A stretch of DNA of 12,540 nucleotides. It comes from Caryophanales bacterium UBA2450. Lineage in GTDB: Bacteria > Bacillota_I > Bacilli_A > RFN20 > CAG-826. Within the stretch, counting starts at the first letter, position 1. Each line of letters begins with the position of its first letter. Shown in pieces: positions 12,525-12,540 of this stretch. The stretch is taken from NCBI GenBank assembly GCA_002342545.1, contig DDQE01000027.1:10701-23240 (forward strand). The letters are read 5' to 3'. Both the position numbers and the translations under genes were made by a program. The notes under the pieces are model-generated. The model worked only from the letters and a program-made list of their open reading frames with translations, searched no databases and was not told where the DNA came from.

Positions 12525-12540
12525 GAAGGAAAAAATAATT

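Noticed and set aside
1..12540. CRISPR arrays, insertion sequences, phage genes, tRNA or rRNA genes
   Set aside because: No repeat-spacer pattern, transposase, integrase, flanking duplication or tRNA-like sequence was seen. The window is ordinary core chromosome with tightly packed genes.

Overview
The window is a dense, AT-rich stretch of housekeeping chromosome. It carries twelve protein genes and no mobile elements, CRISPR or tRNA/rRNA genes. The DnaB/DnaI helicase-loading pair, EzrA, a rhodanese-less ThiI, and the order polA-mutM-coaE ... dnaB-dnaI ... thrS-infC-rpmI-rplT plus ezrA-iscS-thiI point to a member of the Bacilli, possibly a reduced uncultured lineage close to the Mollicutes. 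I cannot name the species. All twelve genes stop at TAA or TAG and every Trp codon I checked is TGG, so UGA is not visibly used at all.

Layout. (1) 1-1916, plus strand: the 3' end of polA, then one continuous gene fusing MutM (Fpg DNA glycosylase) to CoaE (dephospho-CoA kinase). (2) 1888-4060, minus strand: dnaB and dnaI, whose 3' end overlaps the coaE end tail to tail by 29 bp. (3) 4061-4333: a 273-bp divergent intergenic region with four DnaA-box-like nonamers in two inverted pairs, a perfect 21-bp palindrome between the pairs, and promoters for dnaB and pfkA. (4) 4334-7111, plus strand: pfkA and a thrS whose product lacks the N-terminal TGS domain. (5) 7112-8460: an L20-type attenuator leader, then infC, rpmI and rplT, ending in a strong hairpin terminator. 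infC probably starts at a non-canonical AUC. (6) 8461-12467, minus strand: ezrA, iscS (nifS-like) and thiI as one tightly coupled operon, with a promoter near the right edge.

How the genes work together. PolA and MutM act in repair synthesis and oxidised-base excision. DnaB and DnaI load the replicative helicase, and the DnaA boxes at their promoter suggest initiator feedback on loader supply. PfkA is the committed glycolytic enzyme. ThrS, IF3, L35 and L20 belong to translation, with L20 feedback on its own operon. IscS supplies persulfide sulfur to ThiI for tRNA 4-thiouridine and possibly thiamine. EzrA acts in Z-ring control.

The most interesting points are the MutM-CoaE fusion, the DnaA-box region shared by dnaBI and pfkA, the TGS-less ThrRS, the PfkA active-site His-to-Arg change, and the L20 leader with the probable AUC start.
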